Positions 43,472-51,742 of a stretch of DNA of 64,000 bases are shown one piece after another. A program made the position numbers and the translations under genes. Below the pieces are notes generated by a model, which was not told the origin of the DNA, did not search any database, and saw only the letters and a list, made by a program, of their open reading frames with translations. Origin of the DNA: Terriglobia bacterium (GTDB lineage: Bacteria > Acidobacteriota > Terriglobia > Terriglobales > Acidobacteriaceae); assembly GCA_020072815.1 (NCBI GenBank), contig JAIQGE010000020.1, forward strand, positions 1-64,000. The letters run 5' to 3'. Each line of letters opens with the position of its first letter. Position 1 is the first letter of the stretch.

Positions 43472-44613
43472 CAAGGCACCGTGAGAGTAAAAGTTAGAGT
43501 TGCGGAATCAGTTCCGGCAGCAGCCCCAAGCACGTTGGTTGCGGAAACGAACAAGCCCAGAAACTGGGTAAGAGCTGCGCGATTGGCGGCGGTGCTGGTG
43601 ATGCGCGTTGCCGCGGCGGCACTTTTGGAGATGGCGGCATACGGTCCGGCGCCGCTGGCCGCGGTGTTCAACTGCAACGCTGTGGCATTCACAAAGTCCG
43701 TGCTCACAAACACGGAGATGGTCGCGGTGGTGGAAGTGAAGTTGGAAAAGGCAGGCTGCAGCAGGTAGGGCGTGGAATAAATCACGCCGCCGGTGGCGGT
43801 CACTATCGTCAACCCCGGCGCAGGGCCAATTCCCAGCCCGTTGACGGTTCCGAAGTTCATGGAAAAATCCGCAGCCGGGTTGATGGTCAGCCCGCCCGTG
43901 GCGGTGGCCAGGGTCAGCCGCAGGGCATTCTGCACGATCTCATTGGGATTCTCCAATCGCAGTTCGGCGGTGCTGGTTTGGTTCGTCGTCAAGTCTGTGG
44001 CGGTGAAGACCATACGGGCCGTATCGTTCCCGGCAAAAGCGCCAGGGCCGTTGTTGTCAGGCAGAAAGATTGCCAAACCCGCGGTAACGATTTGATTATT
44101 GAGCACGCCGGGCGCGGCAACAAAGGTCGTGGGAGCGCCTGGGTTGGTGGACATAACGGAAAAATCTCCCGGCGAAGAGCAGGCCGAGGATGCGGGACAA
44201 CTCTCCAGGACCAGCGCCAGAGGATGCGCGAAACTCCGTGTCACCACTCCGGTGATGATCGCTCTGTGAGTGCCGAGTCCGGTAACGCTAAGCTGGAAGT
44301 GTGTGAAGTAAAGAGCGCCGTTGCTGAGCGGGACCACGGTTACACCGGCCGCGGGCGTCCCGACGCCGAGGGCGTTCATGGTCCCGAAAGAGCCTTGCCA
44401 GTGTCCTGCTTGGATGAGAGGGATGCCGCCGGGCGCCGTTGAGAGCTGAAGGACCTGCCCCGCCGCGGTTTGACCAGCTACGAGAATAGCCAGAACCAGA
44501 ATGACGAGAGTGGCCCGCTTGCGCAAAAACACGTTGCCACGCAAGTTGGCTTGCAGCTCATCCGTTTGAAGAGTTGGGCGTGGATTGTTTTCATTGCTCC
44601 GCACTCTCATCAT
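43471..44613 (-). CDS. Two-domain SCPU-like fibre subunit or tip adhesin
   Basis: 380 residues. N-terminal leader with hydrophobic core (ATLVILVLAILVAGQTAAG, about 35-52). Two homologous domains follow, each with the motif (S/M)(F/N)FGT(M/V)N.LG(V/I)G: GSFGTMNALGVG in domain 1 and MNFGTVNGLGIG in domain 2. The C-terminal strand is SATLTFTLTVP, matching ATVTFTLTVQ in the neighbouring single-domain subunit. Alternating hydrophobic C-terminal strands are typical of donor-strand pilins. A two-domain subunit is usually a tip adhesin. Role inferred. Confidence 0.7.
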   Translation of the reverse strand: MMRVRSNENNPRPTLQTDELQANLRGNVFLRKRATLVILVLAILVAGQTAAGQVLQLSTAPGGIPLIQAGHWQGSFGTMNALGVGTPAAGVTVVPLSNGALYFTHFQLSVTGLGTHRAIITGVVTRSFAHPLALVLESCPASSACSSPGDFSVMSTNPGAPTTFVAAPGVLNNQIVTAGLAIFLPDNNGPGAFAGNDTARMVFTATDLTTNQTSTAELRLENPNEIVQNALRLTLATATGGLTINPAADFSMNFGTVNGLGIGPAPGLTIVTATGGVIYSTPYLLQPAFSNFTSTTATISVFVSTDFVNATALQLNTAASGAGPYAAISKSAAAATRITSTAANRAALTQFLGLFVSATNVLGAAAGTDSATLTFTLTVP

Positions 44614-44651
44614 TCCGATTCATGGCCATTTCAATAACCGTCCGGACTGCG

Positions 44652-45293
44652 CTACTGAACGGTCAGAGTAAAAGTAACGGTTGCCGTCTGGGCGCCTTGC
44701 AAAACGGTGGCGCCGTTGTCTGGTTTCACCGCAACGCCGATGAAGCGCGTCAGGGGCGTGCCGCTTACCGTGCCCGCGCCGCTGATGGTGTCAGCCGAGG
44801 CCACACCCATGGCGGTAAACTGCGCTGCGCCCGTGGGTACCGTGCTGCTGTTGGCGCTGTCACGCACGATCAGGATGTTGTTCGGGGCGCCGAAGTCGGT
44901 GGTTACCTGCGCCGAAATCGTGGTGCCGGCGAAGGTCTTGTGGCTGGTGAAGACCGGAGTCACGGTGTAATCGGTCCAGTAAACCGCGTTGTCCACGCCG
45001 GGAGTCGTGGGATTGAATTTATTGCAATTGCCGTTGTTGATGCCCAAGGCGTCAACGTTGCCGAAGTTCATGGTGTAATCCGTCGGGCCGCCCGAGGGTG
45101 TGACCGCGCAATGGTTGATGCCGGCGGTGGCGCCCGTGCTCAAAGTAAGAGATACCGCCTTCTGGATGGTGGCGGAAATCTGCAGGGTCGGTGAGACGGT
45201 GTTGGTGTTAACGTTATTTGTTCCGGCGAAGGCAGCTGTAGACGCGGTCATCATCGCCGCCGCCAATGTAAGAACAACGATACTTCTCTTCAT
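44652..45293 (-). CDS. SCPU-like fibre subunit (single domain)
   Basis: 213 residues with a clear signal peptide (MKRSIVVLTLAAAMMTASTAAFAG). The mature part has LQISATIQKAVSLTLSTG, MNFGNVDALGINNG and a final strand ATVTFTLTVQ, all shared with both domains of the next gene. The pattern resembles spore-coat-U (SCPU) type subunits of archaic chaperone-usher pili. It is the first gene of the operon, with AGGAGAG upstream, which suits the most abundant subunit. 38 bp separate it from the two-domain gene. Confidence 0.72.
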   Translation of the reverse strand: MKRSIVVLTLAAAMMTASTAAFAGTNNVNTNTVSPTLQISATIQKAVSLTLSTGATAGINHCAVTPSGGPTDYTMNFGNVDALGINNGNCNKFNPTTPGVDNAVYWTDYTVTPVFTSHKTFAGTTISAQVTTDFGAPNNILIVRDSANSSTVPTGAAQFTAMGVASADTISGAGTVSGTPLTRFIGVAVKPDNGATVLQGAQTATVTFTLTVQ

Positions 45294-45631
45294 GATTAGG
45301 CTCTCCTAACAAATTAGCCGTCTGGTGATGACCTTGGGGGTATCAGGAGGACATCGTCCTGACGTACATGTACATTGTTAGGGTCTTCTCACTTGCACGC
45401 AACGGTACATCGGTAATCAGTAACTTGCAGGAGATTTGACCATCACATTTCGCGTGTGATCTTAGGAAACCACCATCGCAATCGCAAATTCGGTTTTAGC
45501 GGAAAAAAGCACTAAAACCACCTTGGGAAGCGATTCGGCGAGATGTGTTAAGAATCGTTGGTTCTTCGCCTGGCCTGGTTCTCTGCTTAAGTCATTTTGC
45601 ATCTAACGGAACAGAGGGTAAGGAGAAGCTA
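45294..45631. promoter_or_regulatory. Divergent promoter region of the fibre operon and BON-domain gene
   Basis: 338 bp with no gene. A perfect 10-bp palindrome GTACATGTAC lies at 45364-45373, next to an AGGAC-ATC-GTCCT inverted pair; either may be an operator site. The ribosome site of the fibre operon (AGGAGAG) lies at its left end and AAGGAG of the BON gene at its right. Confidence 0.5.
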
Positions 45632-46207
45632 ATGAAAATGAGCAGTCTAAAGCGGTGCCTGCAGGTGGTTCTGTTGTCCGTGTTGGCGGTATCAAGCGGC
45701 TGGCCGTCGGCCGCAAGCGCCCAATCGCAGGAAGCGACGCGGCGCATGCAAGAGAGGATCAGCCGGGAGGTTTACCACGAGTTGGTGATGCTCCCCGAGT
45801 TGAGTATCTTTGACCATCTGGCCTTTAAGGTGGACGGTGGCAACGTGACGCTGCTGGGTGAAGTTCGCAACGCGTTCCTCAAAGACAGCGCGGAGAAAGC
45901 CGTCAAGCATATCGAAGGCGTGGAAAGCATAAAGAACGAAATTGAGGTCCTCCCGGCGTCCATCAATGACGACCGCATTCGCCAGCGTGTGGCGCGCGCG
46001 ATTTTCAGAGACGACCGGCTCTTCCATTATTCGTTGGGTTCGGTCCCTCCCATCCACATTATCGTGAAGGGCGGCCACGTCACGCTGAAGGGGGCGGTGA
46101 ACAACCAGGTGGACAAGGACGCAGCGGGCCTTCGCGCCAACAGCGTTTCCGGAGTCTTCTCCGTGACGAACGAACTCGAGGTGACTCGCTCCGAGCGCAA
46201 GAAATAA
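45632..46207 (+). CDS. Secreted BON-domain protein (two BON modules)
   Basis: 191 residues from ATG 45632, with AAGGAG 6 bp upstream. The frame is open further upstream to 45545. A signal peptide ends near ASAQSQ, followed by two BON domains: the first with FKVDGGNVTLLGEVRNAFLK, the second with HIIVKGGHVTLKGAVNNQVD. Each contains the typical GxVTLxGxV core. BON domains bind membranes or other periplasmic and surface structures. The gene is divergent from the fibre operon, with a shared upstream region. Confidence 0.88.
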   Translation: MKMSSLKRCLQVVLLSVLAVSSGWPSAASAQSQEATRRMQERISREVYHELVMLPELSIFDHLAFKVDGGNVTLLGEVRNAFLKDSAEKAVKHIEGVESIKNEIEVLPASINDDRIRQRVARAIFRDDRLFHYSLGSVPPIHIIVKGGHVTLKGAVNNQVDKDAAGLRANSVSGVFSVTNELEVTRSERKK

Positions 46208-46236
46208 GCAGTTCGAAACGCAAAACCAAAGCAAGA

Positions 46237-46269
46237 CGCGAACCAGGGACGTGAGCTCTCTGGTTCGCG
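46237..46269. terminator. Bidirectional hairpin between convergent genes
   Basis: A perfect 10-bp inverted repeat CGCGAACCAG / CTGGTTCGCG with a 13-base loop separates the BON gene from the convergent gene. Poor U-tracts, so terminator function is probable rather than certain. Confidence 0.65.
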
Positions 46270-46287
46270 CAGTTTCTTGGTTGATGT

Positions 46288-47271
46288 TTACTGGCGGGCC
46301 AAAGTGCCTGAGGCCAGGCAACTGGTTCCCTGGCCGTCGTCAGAAGAGCGCAAGTTGTGGCGATCATCAGAGCAGTAAGCTTTGCCTTTACTGTTGACCG
46401 GCTCGGCCATTACCTGAAACGTCTTGGCCGGATTGCCCTCGCAAGCTCTCAGCGCGAACCGGTAGCCGTTGTAAACGCCACCGGCAAATGCTGGATCCAT
46501 GAATCTATAAGTTTCGCCGTTGTCCAGGCCTTTGCCGATATTGACCAGCTCCGAGAGCTCACAAGTGAACCCAACCAGCGGATGCTTTTGCGCATAAAGG
46601 TCTTCCGCCAGAGTGATCATGCGCACGGCGCGCATGGGTTTCATTTTGGCTGGTTCGTTCAGCCCCGCTGTTTCGGCCGGATGCAAAGCGCCTGCGCCGG
46701 CCGTCGCCAGAGAAGCCTGCGTCCAAAAGGATTTGTCGAAGATCCGCGGGTCGCCGAACGGCAAGCGTGCGCTCACCGTCAGTGCGGTCAATCGCCAGAG
46801 GCCTTCCTGCAGTTTCATGCTGACCAGAAACCGCAGCGCCACGGGCGTGGGATCTTCCACCCCGGACTGAAACCTGTGGATGGACAATTCCATGTCATCT
46901 TCGTTGCCGCGCTGGTCTTCGCCCACCACGTGGACTTCAAGCCGCTCATGTTTCTCCGCATTGTTGACGGCGAAGAGGATCCGCCCGGTTTCGAAGATAT
47001 CCAGCTTTTCGCCGTTGGCGCTTCTTATCATGTTGACCCACTGCCCGGGATTCAGCCCGCCGGTTGTTGAGTTCCGCGCGATGTCGGCCAATTTCTGCTG
47101 GACTTCCGGAGTGAGGTGCTTTTGGAATTTGTCTTCGTTACCGCTGAGCATTTCCAGGATCGCCTGCCGCGGGGACTGCTCGGGATGGGGCGAAGCCTGG
47201 GGCTGCGCCGCGGAAAGCGCAGCGGTGCCCAGAATCGCGATAAGGAATTTGAATCTGCTGCCGGGCGTCAT
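46288..47271 (-). CDS. Secreted protein with pilin-like C-terminal globular domain
   Basis: 327 residues from ATG 47271, with CAGGAGA upstream; a longer opening to 47352 is rejected. Signal peptide (FKFLIAILGTAALSAAQ). The middle part (about 60-200) is an uncharacterised alpha/beta region. The last 100 residues carry a Cys-containing pattern (LVGFTCELSEL; YNGYRFALRAC; YCSDDRHNLR; GTSCLASG) that I associate with the head domain of acidobacterial type IV pilin-like proteins. It has no prepilin cleavage motif of its own. Perhaps it binds the pilus or is exported by a related machine. Confidence 0.7.
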   Translation of the reverse strand: MTPGSRFKFLIAILGTAALSAAQPQASPHPEQSPRQAILEMLSGNEDKFQKHLTPEVQQKLADIARNSTTGGLNPGQWVNMIRSANGEKLDIFETGRILFAVNNAEKHERLEVHVVGEDQRGNEDDMELSIHRFQSGVEDPTPVALRFLVSMKLQEGLWRLTALTVSARLPFGDPRIFDKSFWTQASLATAGAGALHPAETAGLNEPAKMKPMRAVRMITLAEDLYAQKHPLVGFTCELSELVNIGKGLDNGETYRFMDPAFAGGVYNGYRFALRACEGNPAKTFQVMAEPVNSKGKAYCSDDRHNLRSSDDGQGTSCLASGTLARQ

Positions 47272-47463
47272 GGTACATCTCCTGAGGTCCGTCTCCTGAG
47301 GCTCTTTCCAATCCGCACTTTGATCTTCAAGGCGAGTGTCTCCAGTGTGCACCGTAAGAATGGGCAGAGAAAGTGACCTTTGGACAACGCTGGATTTCCG
47401 TTGGGACGCTGGCCCACGGGAAGGCGTTGAGAATCGGGAGGTTGGTCGCCGGCAAAAAGCTGA

Positions 47464-48441
47464 TTATTTGCGCCGGGAGGCGCGCAGTTCGGCGACGATT
47501 TCGCCTGCAGCCTGGCGCGCGGTTTCAGCTTGGTTCGGCGGGAAGGAAATGGCGCCTACGCGGGCGTGCCCGCCGCCGCCGTAGCGCTCGCAAATCTTGG
47601 CCAGGTTGACCATGTTCTGCTCGGTTGTCCAGGGATTGGAGCCGACGGAGACTTTCGTCCGGAAGCTGCTGCTGCTCAAGCCCACGCTATACACGGACTG
47701 AGGATGCAGGTAGTACGGAATGAATTTGTTATAGCCTTCAAGGTCCTGGTCAGCGATGTCGAAATAAACGGTGCCCTCTTTGCACTCTGACCGTTTGCGC
47801 AGAATGTCTATGGAAAGGCGATGACGCTGCAGCAGCGGGGGGACCAGCGCCGCAACGAAGGGCTCTTGAATCACCTGGGCCAGCGGTTCCCGCACCAGGC
47901 ACGGAATCAGTTGGGGCGGAAGCAGCGGGTCACTGGTGGATTCAATCACCATGGTCAGCTTCATGGCCGGCTCGGCCATCTCCACTGCTTGCTGGGGCGA
48001 ATCAAATTGGGCGCCGTCAATCACGTCAGCCCACTGGATCAATTCAGCCACCGGACGCGGATCAAAGCCGAATTTCTCCTGTGCGATCTGGGACAGGAAC
48101 TTGGTGCAAGACTTGAATTCGGGATCGTAAAACTTTTGCGCCTGGCTATTGCGGCGATAGTGGTCGGCGTCCTGCGGGGTGAGAAAAGCGCTCTGATGAT
48201 GGTCAAACCACCAGGTGATTTTGGGCGAAGCCGAATACTTGAAATCAACGATGGCGTTTTCATCGCCGGTGAAGTCGTTTTCATCGAACAGGGCGCCGGC
48301 GCGATGCACCAGCCCGGTGAATTGAAAGTCAGCGCCGGGGTGAATTCGTTCCGCATAAAAACGGGAAAACAAAGCAGCCGAAGCCGTCCCGTCAAAACAC
48401 TTGCCGTGATAAAAAACCCTGACTTTCAATGGAGCCCTCAT
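47464..48441 (-). CDS. DHH-family phosphoesterase
   Basis: 325 residues. The N-terminal DHH pattern is FYHGKCFDGTAS, IVDFKYS and WWFDHHQS (DHH 80-82). The C-terminal DHHA1 pattern is RYGGGGHARVGAISF (near 290-305). The family hydrolyses phosphodiesters in nano-RNA, cyclic dinucleotides or pyrophosphate; which one is not evident. No signal peptide. A single gene, with the convergent-facing secreted gene upstream on the same strand. Confidence 0.88.
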   Translation of the reverse strand: MRAPLKVRVFYHGKCFDGTASAALFSRFYAERIHPGADFQFTGLVHRAGALFDENDFTGDENAIVDFKYSASPKITWWFDHHQSAFLTPQDADHYRRNSQAQKFYDPEFKSCTKFLSQIAQEKFGFDPRPVAELIQWADVIDGAQFDSPQQAVEMAEPAMKLTMVIESTSDPLLPPQLIPCLVREPLAQVIQEPFVAALVPPLLQRHRLSIDILRKRSECKEGTVYFDIADQDLEGYNKFIPYYLHPQSVYSVGLSSSSFRTKVSVGSNPWTTEQNMVNLAKICERYGGGGHARVGAISFPPNQAETARQAAGEIVAELRASRRK

Positions 48442-48561
48442 TCCCTGTCCGACTCACGCCCAAAGGTAAAACTACTAGAAATGCCATTTCCCCAACAGTT
48501 CTGTCAAGGAACAGACGGCTGCCCCGCGCGTCCGCGCCACCTTGCAAGCTCGCCGGCGCCG

Positions 48562-48966
48562 CTATTTGTAGATGGAGAACTGGTCTTGCGGCTTTTGTAG
48601 TTTGATGGTGATCTCCAGGCTGGGCTGGCTTACCACGTAGTCTTCGCCGTACGTGCGGAACCCGCGGGCAATCACTTGGATCCTCACCTTGCCGTAAGGA
48701 ATACCCGTGGCCTCGGCTTTGCCGTCGTCGTGGGTCTTCAATTCCAGACCTTCCTGCTTGGCGTTGCCTTCTTTGTCCACCAGATGCAAAACCACTTCAG
48801 CGTTCTTCACCGGCTTGCCGTTGGCTTCCCTGAGGATGGTGAGATTGACCCGGGCGGTGGTGGGCTGCTCTTTGGGCGGCTCCTTGGACTGGTCTTGCTG
48901 CGCGAACAGCGCCAAAGACAGCAACAGGGTCCAGGAGACTGACTTGAGGCAAATCATAAGCCCCAT
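48562..48966 (-). CDS. Small secreted carboxypeptidase-regulatory-like protein
   Basis: 134 residues (131 if ATG 48957 is used). A hydrophobic leader (WTLLLSLALFAQQ) is followed by a single Cna-B/CarboxypepD-like beta sandwich (VNLTILREANGKPVKNAEVV; GIPYGKVRIQVIARGF). Such modules occur alone or as extensions in many acidobacterial surface proteins. Function unknown. It faces away from the minor pilin operon. Confidence 0.72.
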   Translation of the reverse strand: MGLMICLKSVSWTLLLSLALFAQQDQSKEPPKEQPTTARVNLTILREANGKPVKNAEVVLHLVDKEGNAKQEGLELKTHDDGKAEATGIPYGKVRIQVIARGFRTYGEDYVVSQPSLEITIKLQKPQDQFSIYK

Positions 48967-49356
48967 TCTAAACCGAAATTCGCTCCCGTTCGAGGGGGAT
49001 GGCTTGGCGGCTGAACAAGTTACACCGGGTGCCGAGAGATTCGCGGAGGCTTTGCCCCAACTCTGAAGAGGCCGGGCAACCCGTTAGTTCAGTTACTTTA
49101 GTAAGCGGTTTGTTGCTTACTGTGGTATTGACGAGGTCCCTTGAGCGAAGTACTTTTGTCAGCAATAGGTTCCCCAACCAGGTAGAAGCAGCGACGTCCC
49201 CACCCAGGTTAAGAGTAGCAAGCCTTTTGCGCCATAAGTTGCAGCGCCTGAGCAACATGGCAAGGAGGAGCGTTTCTCTTACTTTGAAAATACGGGGGCT
49301 GCGGCCCTTGAAGTAACCGCAAGAGCGAACTTCACGGTCGGGCTGTAGGAGGGTTT
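48967..49356. promoter_or_regulatory. Intergenic region upstream of the minor pilin operon
   Basis: 390 bp without a gene. A 7-bp inverted repeat AGTAAGC / GCTTACT (49100-49121) is the only clear structure. The ribosome site GTAGGAGGG lies 6 bp before ATG 49357. I see no certain promoter boxes. Confidence 0.45.
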
Positions 49357-50022
49357 ATGTCGGAAAACCAAGTCGGCGGACCGCCAGCAGTGACGGCTTT
49401 CGCCGAGAGAGATAACCGGGCGCGCGGCATGCGCGGGTTCAGCATGGTCGAATTGCTGATAGTGGTGGTGCTGTTGGCCATCATAGCCGGCATCACGTTC
49501 ATCTTCGTGACCCCGGTTCTCAAGCAAATGCGCGTGGACAGTGCCTACAGTACGACCATGTCGGCGATGGACACAGCGCGCTCGCGCGCAACGACGATGC
49601 GGCGAACCTACGCCGTCACCTTCACGTTGCCGGGCACCATCACGGTCACCGACGCGCAGGATGCAACCGTACCGCCGATTCTCACGGCCACGCTGCCCGA
49701 CGATGTTGCTTTTGACGCGGAGAAAGGCATTCCCGCCACCACCGCGACGGCGCCCGACCGGTTGGGCAACGGACAGCCTGACGGCCCGGTGTGCTTTGAC
49801 ATCGGCGTAACCGTGAACTGCTCCTTCACCTTCCTTTTTTATCCTGACGGCTCCGCTCGTGATGCCGCCGGGAACGTCAACAACGGAGTGATCTACATTG
49901 CCCGGCCCACGGAACTGATGAGTTCCCGCGCCATCACCTTGTTTGGACTCTCCGGCCGTATCCGCGGCTGGCGGCTCGCCAAGACGGTCCCCGCGGGCGT
50001 CACATACTGGAGGCAACAATGA
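49357..50022 (+). CDS. GspH/FimT-type minor pilin
   Basis: 221 residues. The type III prepilin signal is RG|FSMVELL: cleavage after Gly27, mature Phe28, Glu32 at +5, then a hydrophobic helix (LIVVVLLAIIAGITFIFV). A beta-rich head follows (YAVTFTLPGTITV; CFDIGVTVNCSFTFLFYPDG). It initiates or primes type IV pili with the other minor pilins. The preprotein leader of 27 residues is long for the class. It overlaps the next gene by 4 bp. Confidence 0.9.
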   Translation: MSENQVGGPPAVTAFAERDNRARGMRGFSMVELLIVVVLLAIIAGITFIFVTPVLKQMRVDSAYSTTMSAMDTARSRATTMRRTYAVTFTLPGTITVTDAQDATVPPILTATLPDDVAFDAEKGIPATTATAPDRLGNGQPDGPVCFDIGVTVNCSFTFLFYPDGSARDAAGNVNNGVIYIARPTELMSSRAITLFGLSGRIRGWRLAKTVPAGVTYWRQQ

Positions 50023-50606
50023 GAGTGCGGCGAGCGGTTGCAAGAATTTCGCGCGGCAACTCAGGCATTTCCTTGGTTGAGGTGCTGTTCGCCATGGTGA
50101 TCCTCACCGGCGGCCTGATCGGATTGCTGAGCACACTGACCTTCGCCATGGCTGCCACCCACTCGTCCGGGCAGGACATCATTGCCAAACAACTGGCATC
50201 CGAAGCCATGGAAAACATCTTTACCGCGCGGAACTCCAATCAGCTGGTTTGGCTGCAGATTCAAAACCAGGGTGCGGGAACCGTCCCTGATGGAATCTTT
50301 GTGCCCGGACTCTGGCCGATCAATCAAGTCCCAATCGCCGGCAACAATGCCGGGCTGATCAACACGCCGGAATATCTGGCGGGGGCGCCCAAGGTCCTGA
50401 CAGCCCCCGGACCCGACGGGATCCTGGGTACCGCCGACGATGTCCAGATGCCGTTGACCAACTTCAAGCGCAGCATTTCCATTGTGACCGTCCCCGGCAC
50501 CAGCGATCAGTTGCGCACCATCACCGTGAATGTGCAATACACGGCGCCACCCATCTACGTAGTCAAGAATTACACCCTGCAAGGGTATATCTCGCAGTTC
50601 CGGTAG
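50019..50606 (+). CDS. PilV/PulI-type minor pilin
   Basis: 195 residues: prepilin signal NSG|ISLVEVLFAMVILTGGL (Gly16, mature Ile17, Glu21 at +5). The V-type start (SLVEVL), with a Gly-rich helix, is that of PilV. The head has TADDVQMPLTNFKRSISIVT and a C-terminal beta strand segment. Coupled by overlap to the FimT-type gene; 9 bp separate it from the next. Probably part of the pilus-initiation complex. Confidence 0.9.
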   Translation: MRVRRAVARISRGNSGISLVEVLFAMVILTGGLIGLLSTLTFAMAATHSSGQDIIAKQLASEAMENIFTARNSNQLVWLQIQNQGAGTVPDGIFVPGLWPINQVPIAGNNAGLINTPEYLAGAPKVLTAPGPDGILGTADDVQMPLTNFKRSISIVTVPGTSDQLRTITVNVQYTAPPIYVVKNYTLQGYISQFR

Positions 50607-50615
50607 AGGCCTGCT

Positions 50616-51719
50616 ATGCATCGTGCAACTTCAAATTCGAGCCGCGGTTTCACCTTGGTAGAACTGTTGGTTGCTTTAGGACTAGGCGTGATGGTGGTGG
50701 GCGCGGCCGTGTCCTTGTTCAAAAAGGGCAGCGACGTAACCACCGTGACGTCGCAACGAAGCCAGTTGCAGACCGATCTGCGCGCCGCTGAGGCCATGTT
50801 AGTCAGAGATATCAGCATGGCCGGCGCGGGCATGCCTTCGGGCGGAATCCCGGTACCGAGCACGGCGCCATTGCCGCGCTATGGCTGCGACCTTACCGCC
50901 GTATGCTACGTCGTCGCCAACTTCCCAAGTTTCGCTACGGTCCCGGTTACTCCCAATACTGCGTATTACGTGCTTCCCGGGCCGGGCAAGGGGCCAGTGA
51001 TCACACCTGGACAGCCAGCGACCGATACCATCACCGTCATCTACGCCGACAACGCCTTTTTGCTGAACGACTACAACGTGACCTTCAATGCGGCAGGAAC
51101 CGTGGCCACCTTTGCCCCGCCAGTGCCGCTGCCCGCCCCGCCGCCGCAGGCCGTCAATGATCCGGTGGTTGGATTGAGGACCGGCGACGTGGTGATGTTC
51201 CAAAATACAAAAGGGACGGCGCTGGCGGTGGTCACCGGAAACGTTGCGGTGGCCGGGCTAAACTTCACGGCGCCTTTTGCCAACGGAGATGTCCTGCGCC
51301 TCAACAACAGCGCAGCCGGATCGCGCAGCATCCCCAGCATTCTGGCCGGCACCAACACGCAGGCGTCGCGCATCTGGATCATCACGTATTACCTGGACAC
51401 CACCGTGGACGCCGGCGGAAGCGTCACCGCGCGTCTGATGCGGCAAGTCAACACGCAGCCGCCCGTGCCCCTGGCTGACAATATCGTCAATCTGAAATTC
51501 ACCTACGACGCGTACGACATCAACGGCGTACTGCAAGCCGAACTTCCGGATGCGGGCGCGAGCAACGTGCCGCCGGTAACTCCCAACATGATTCAGAAAG
51601 TCAATCTTGCCGCCCTGACGGGGCGCAGCCCGTTCCGCGGGACGCAAGGGTTCCAGGGCTTGAGTCTGCAAACCCAGATCAGCGTACGCAATTTGAGCTT
51701 TAAAGACCGGTACCAGTAA
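50616..51719 (+). CDS. PilW-type minor pilin
   Basis: 367 residues: prepilin signal SRG|FTLVELLVALGLGVMVVG (Gly11, Phe12, Glu16). The Q-L-x-D-L-R-x-A motif after the helix (RSQLQTDLRAAEAMLVRDIS) is typical of PilW/GspJ-class proteins. The head is large and beta-rich. Third gene of the pilin operon; GTAAGAGGAGGAAG precedes the next start. Confidence 0.9.
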   Translation: MHRATSNSSRGFTLVELLVALGLGVMVVGAAVSLFKKGSDVTTVTSQRSQLQTDLRAAEAMLVRDISMAGAGMPSGGIPVPSTAPLPRYGCDLTAVCYVVANFPSFATVPVTPNTAYYVLPGPGKGPVITPGQPATDTITVIYADNAFLLNDYNVTFNAAGTVATFAPPVPLPAPPPQAVNDPVVGLRTGDVVMFQNTKGTALAVVTGNVAVAGLNFTAPFANGDVLRLNNSAAGSRSIPSILAGTNTQASRIWIITYYLDTTVDAGGSVTARLMRQVNTQPPVPLADNIVNLKFTYDAYDINGVLQAELPDAGASNVPPVTPNMIQKVNLAALTGRSPFRGTQGFQGLSLQTQISVRNLSFKDRYQ

Positions 51720-51742
51720 GAGTAAGAGGAGGAAGCAAAATC

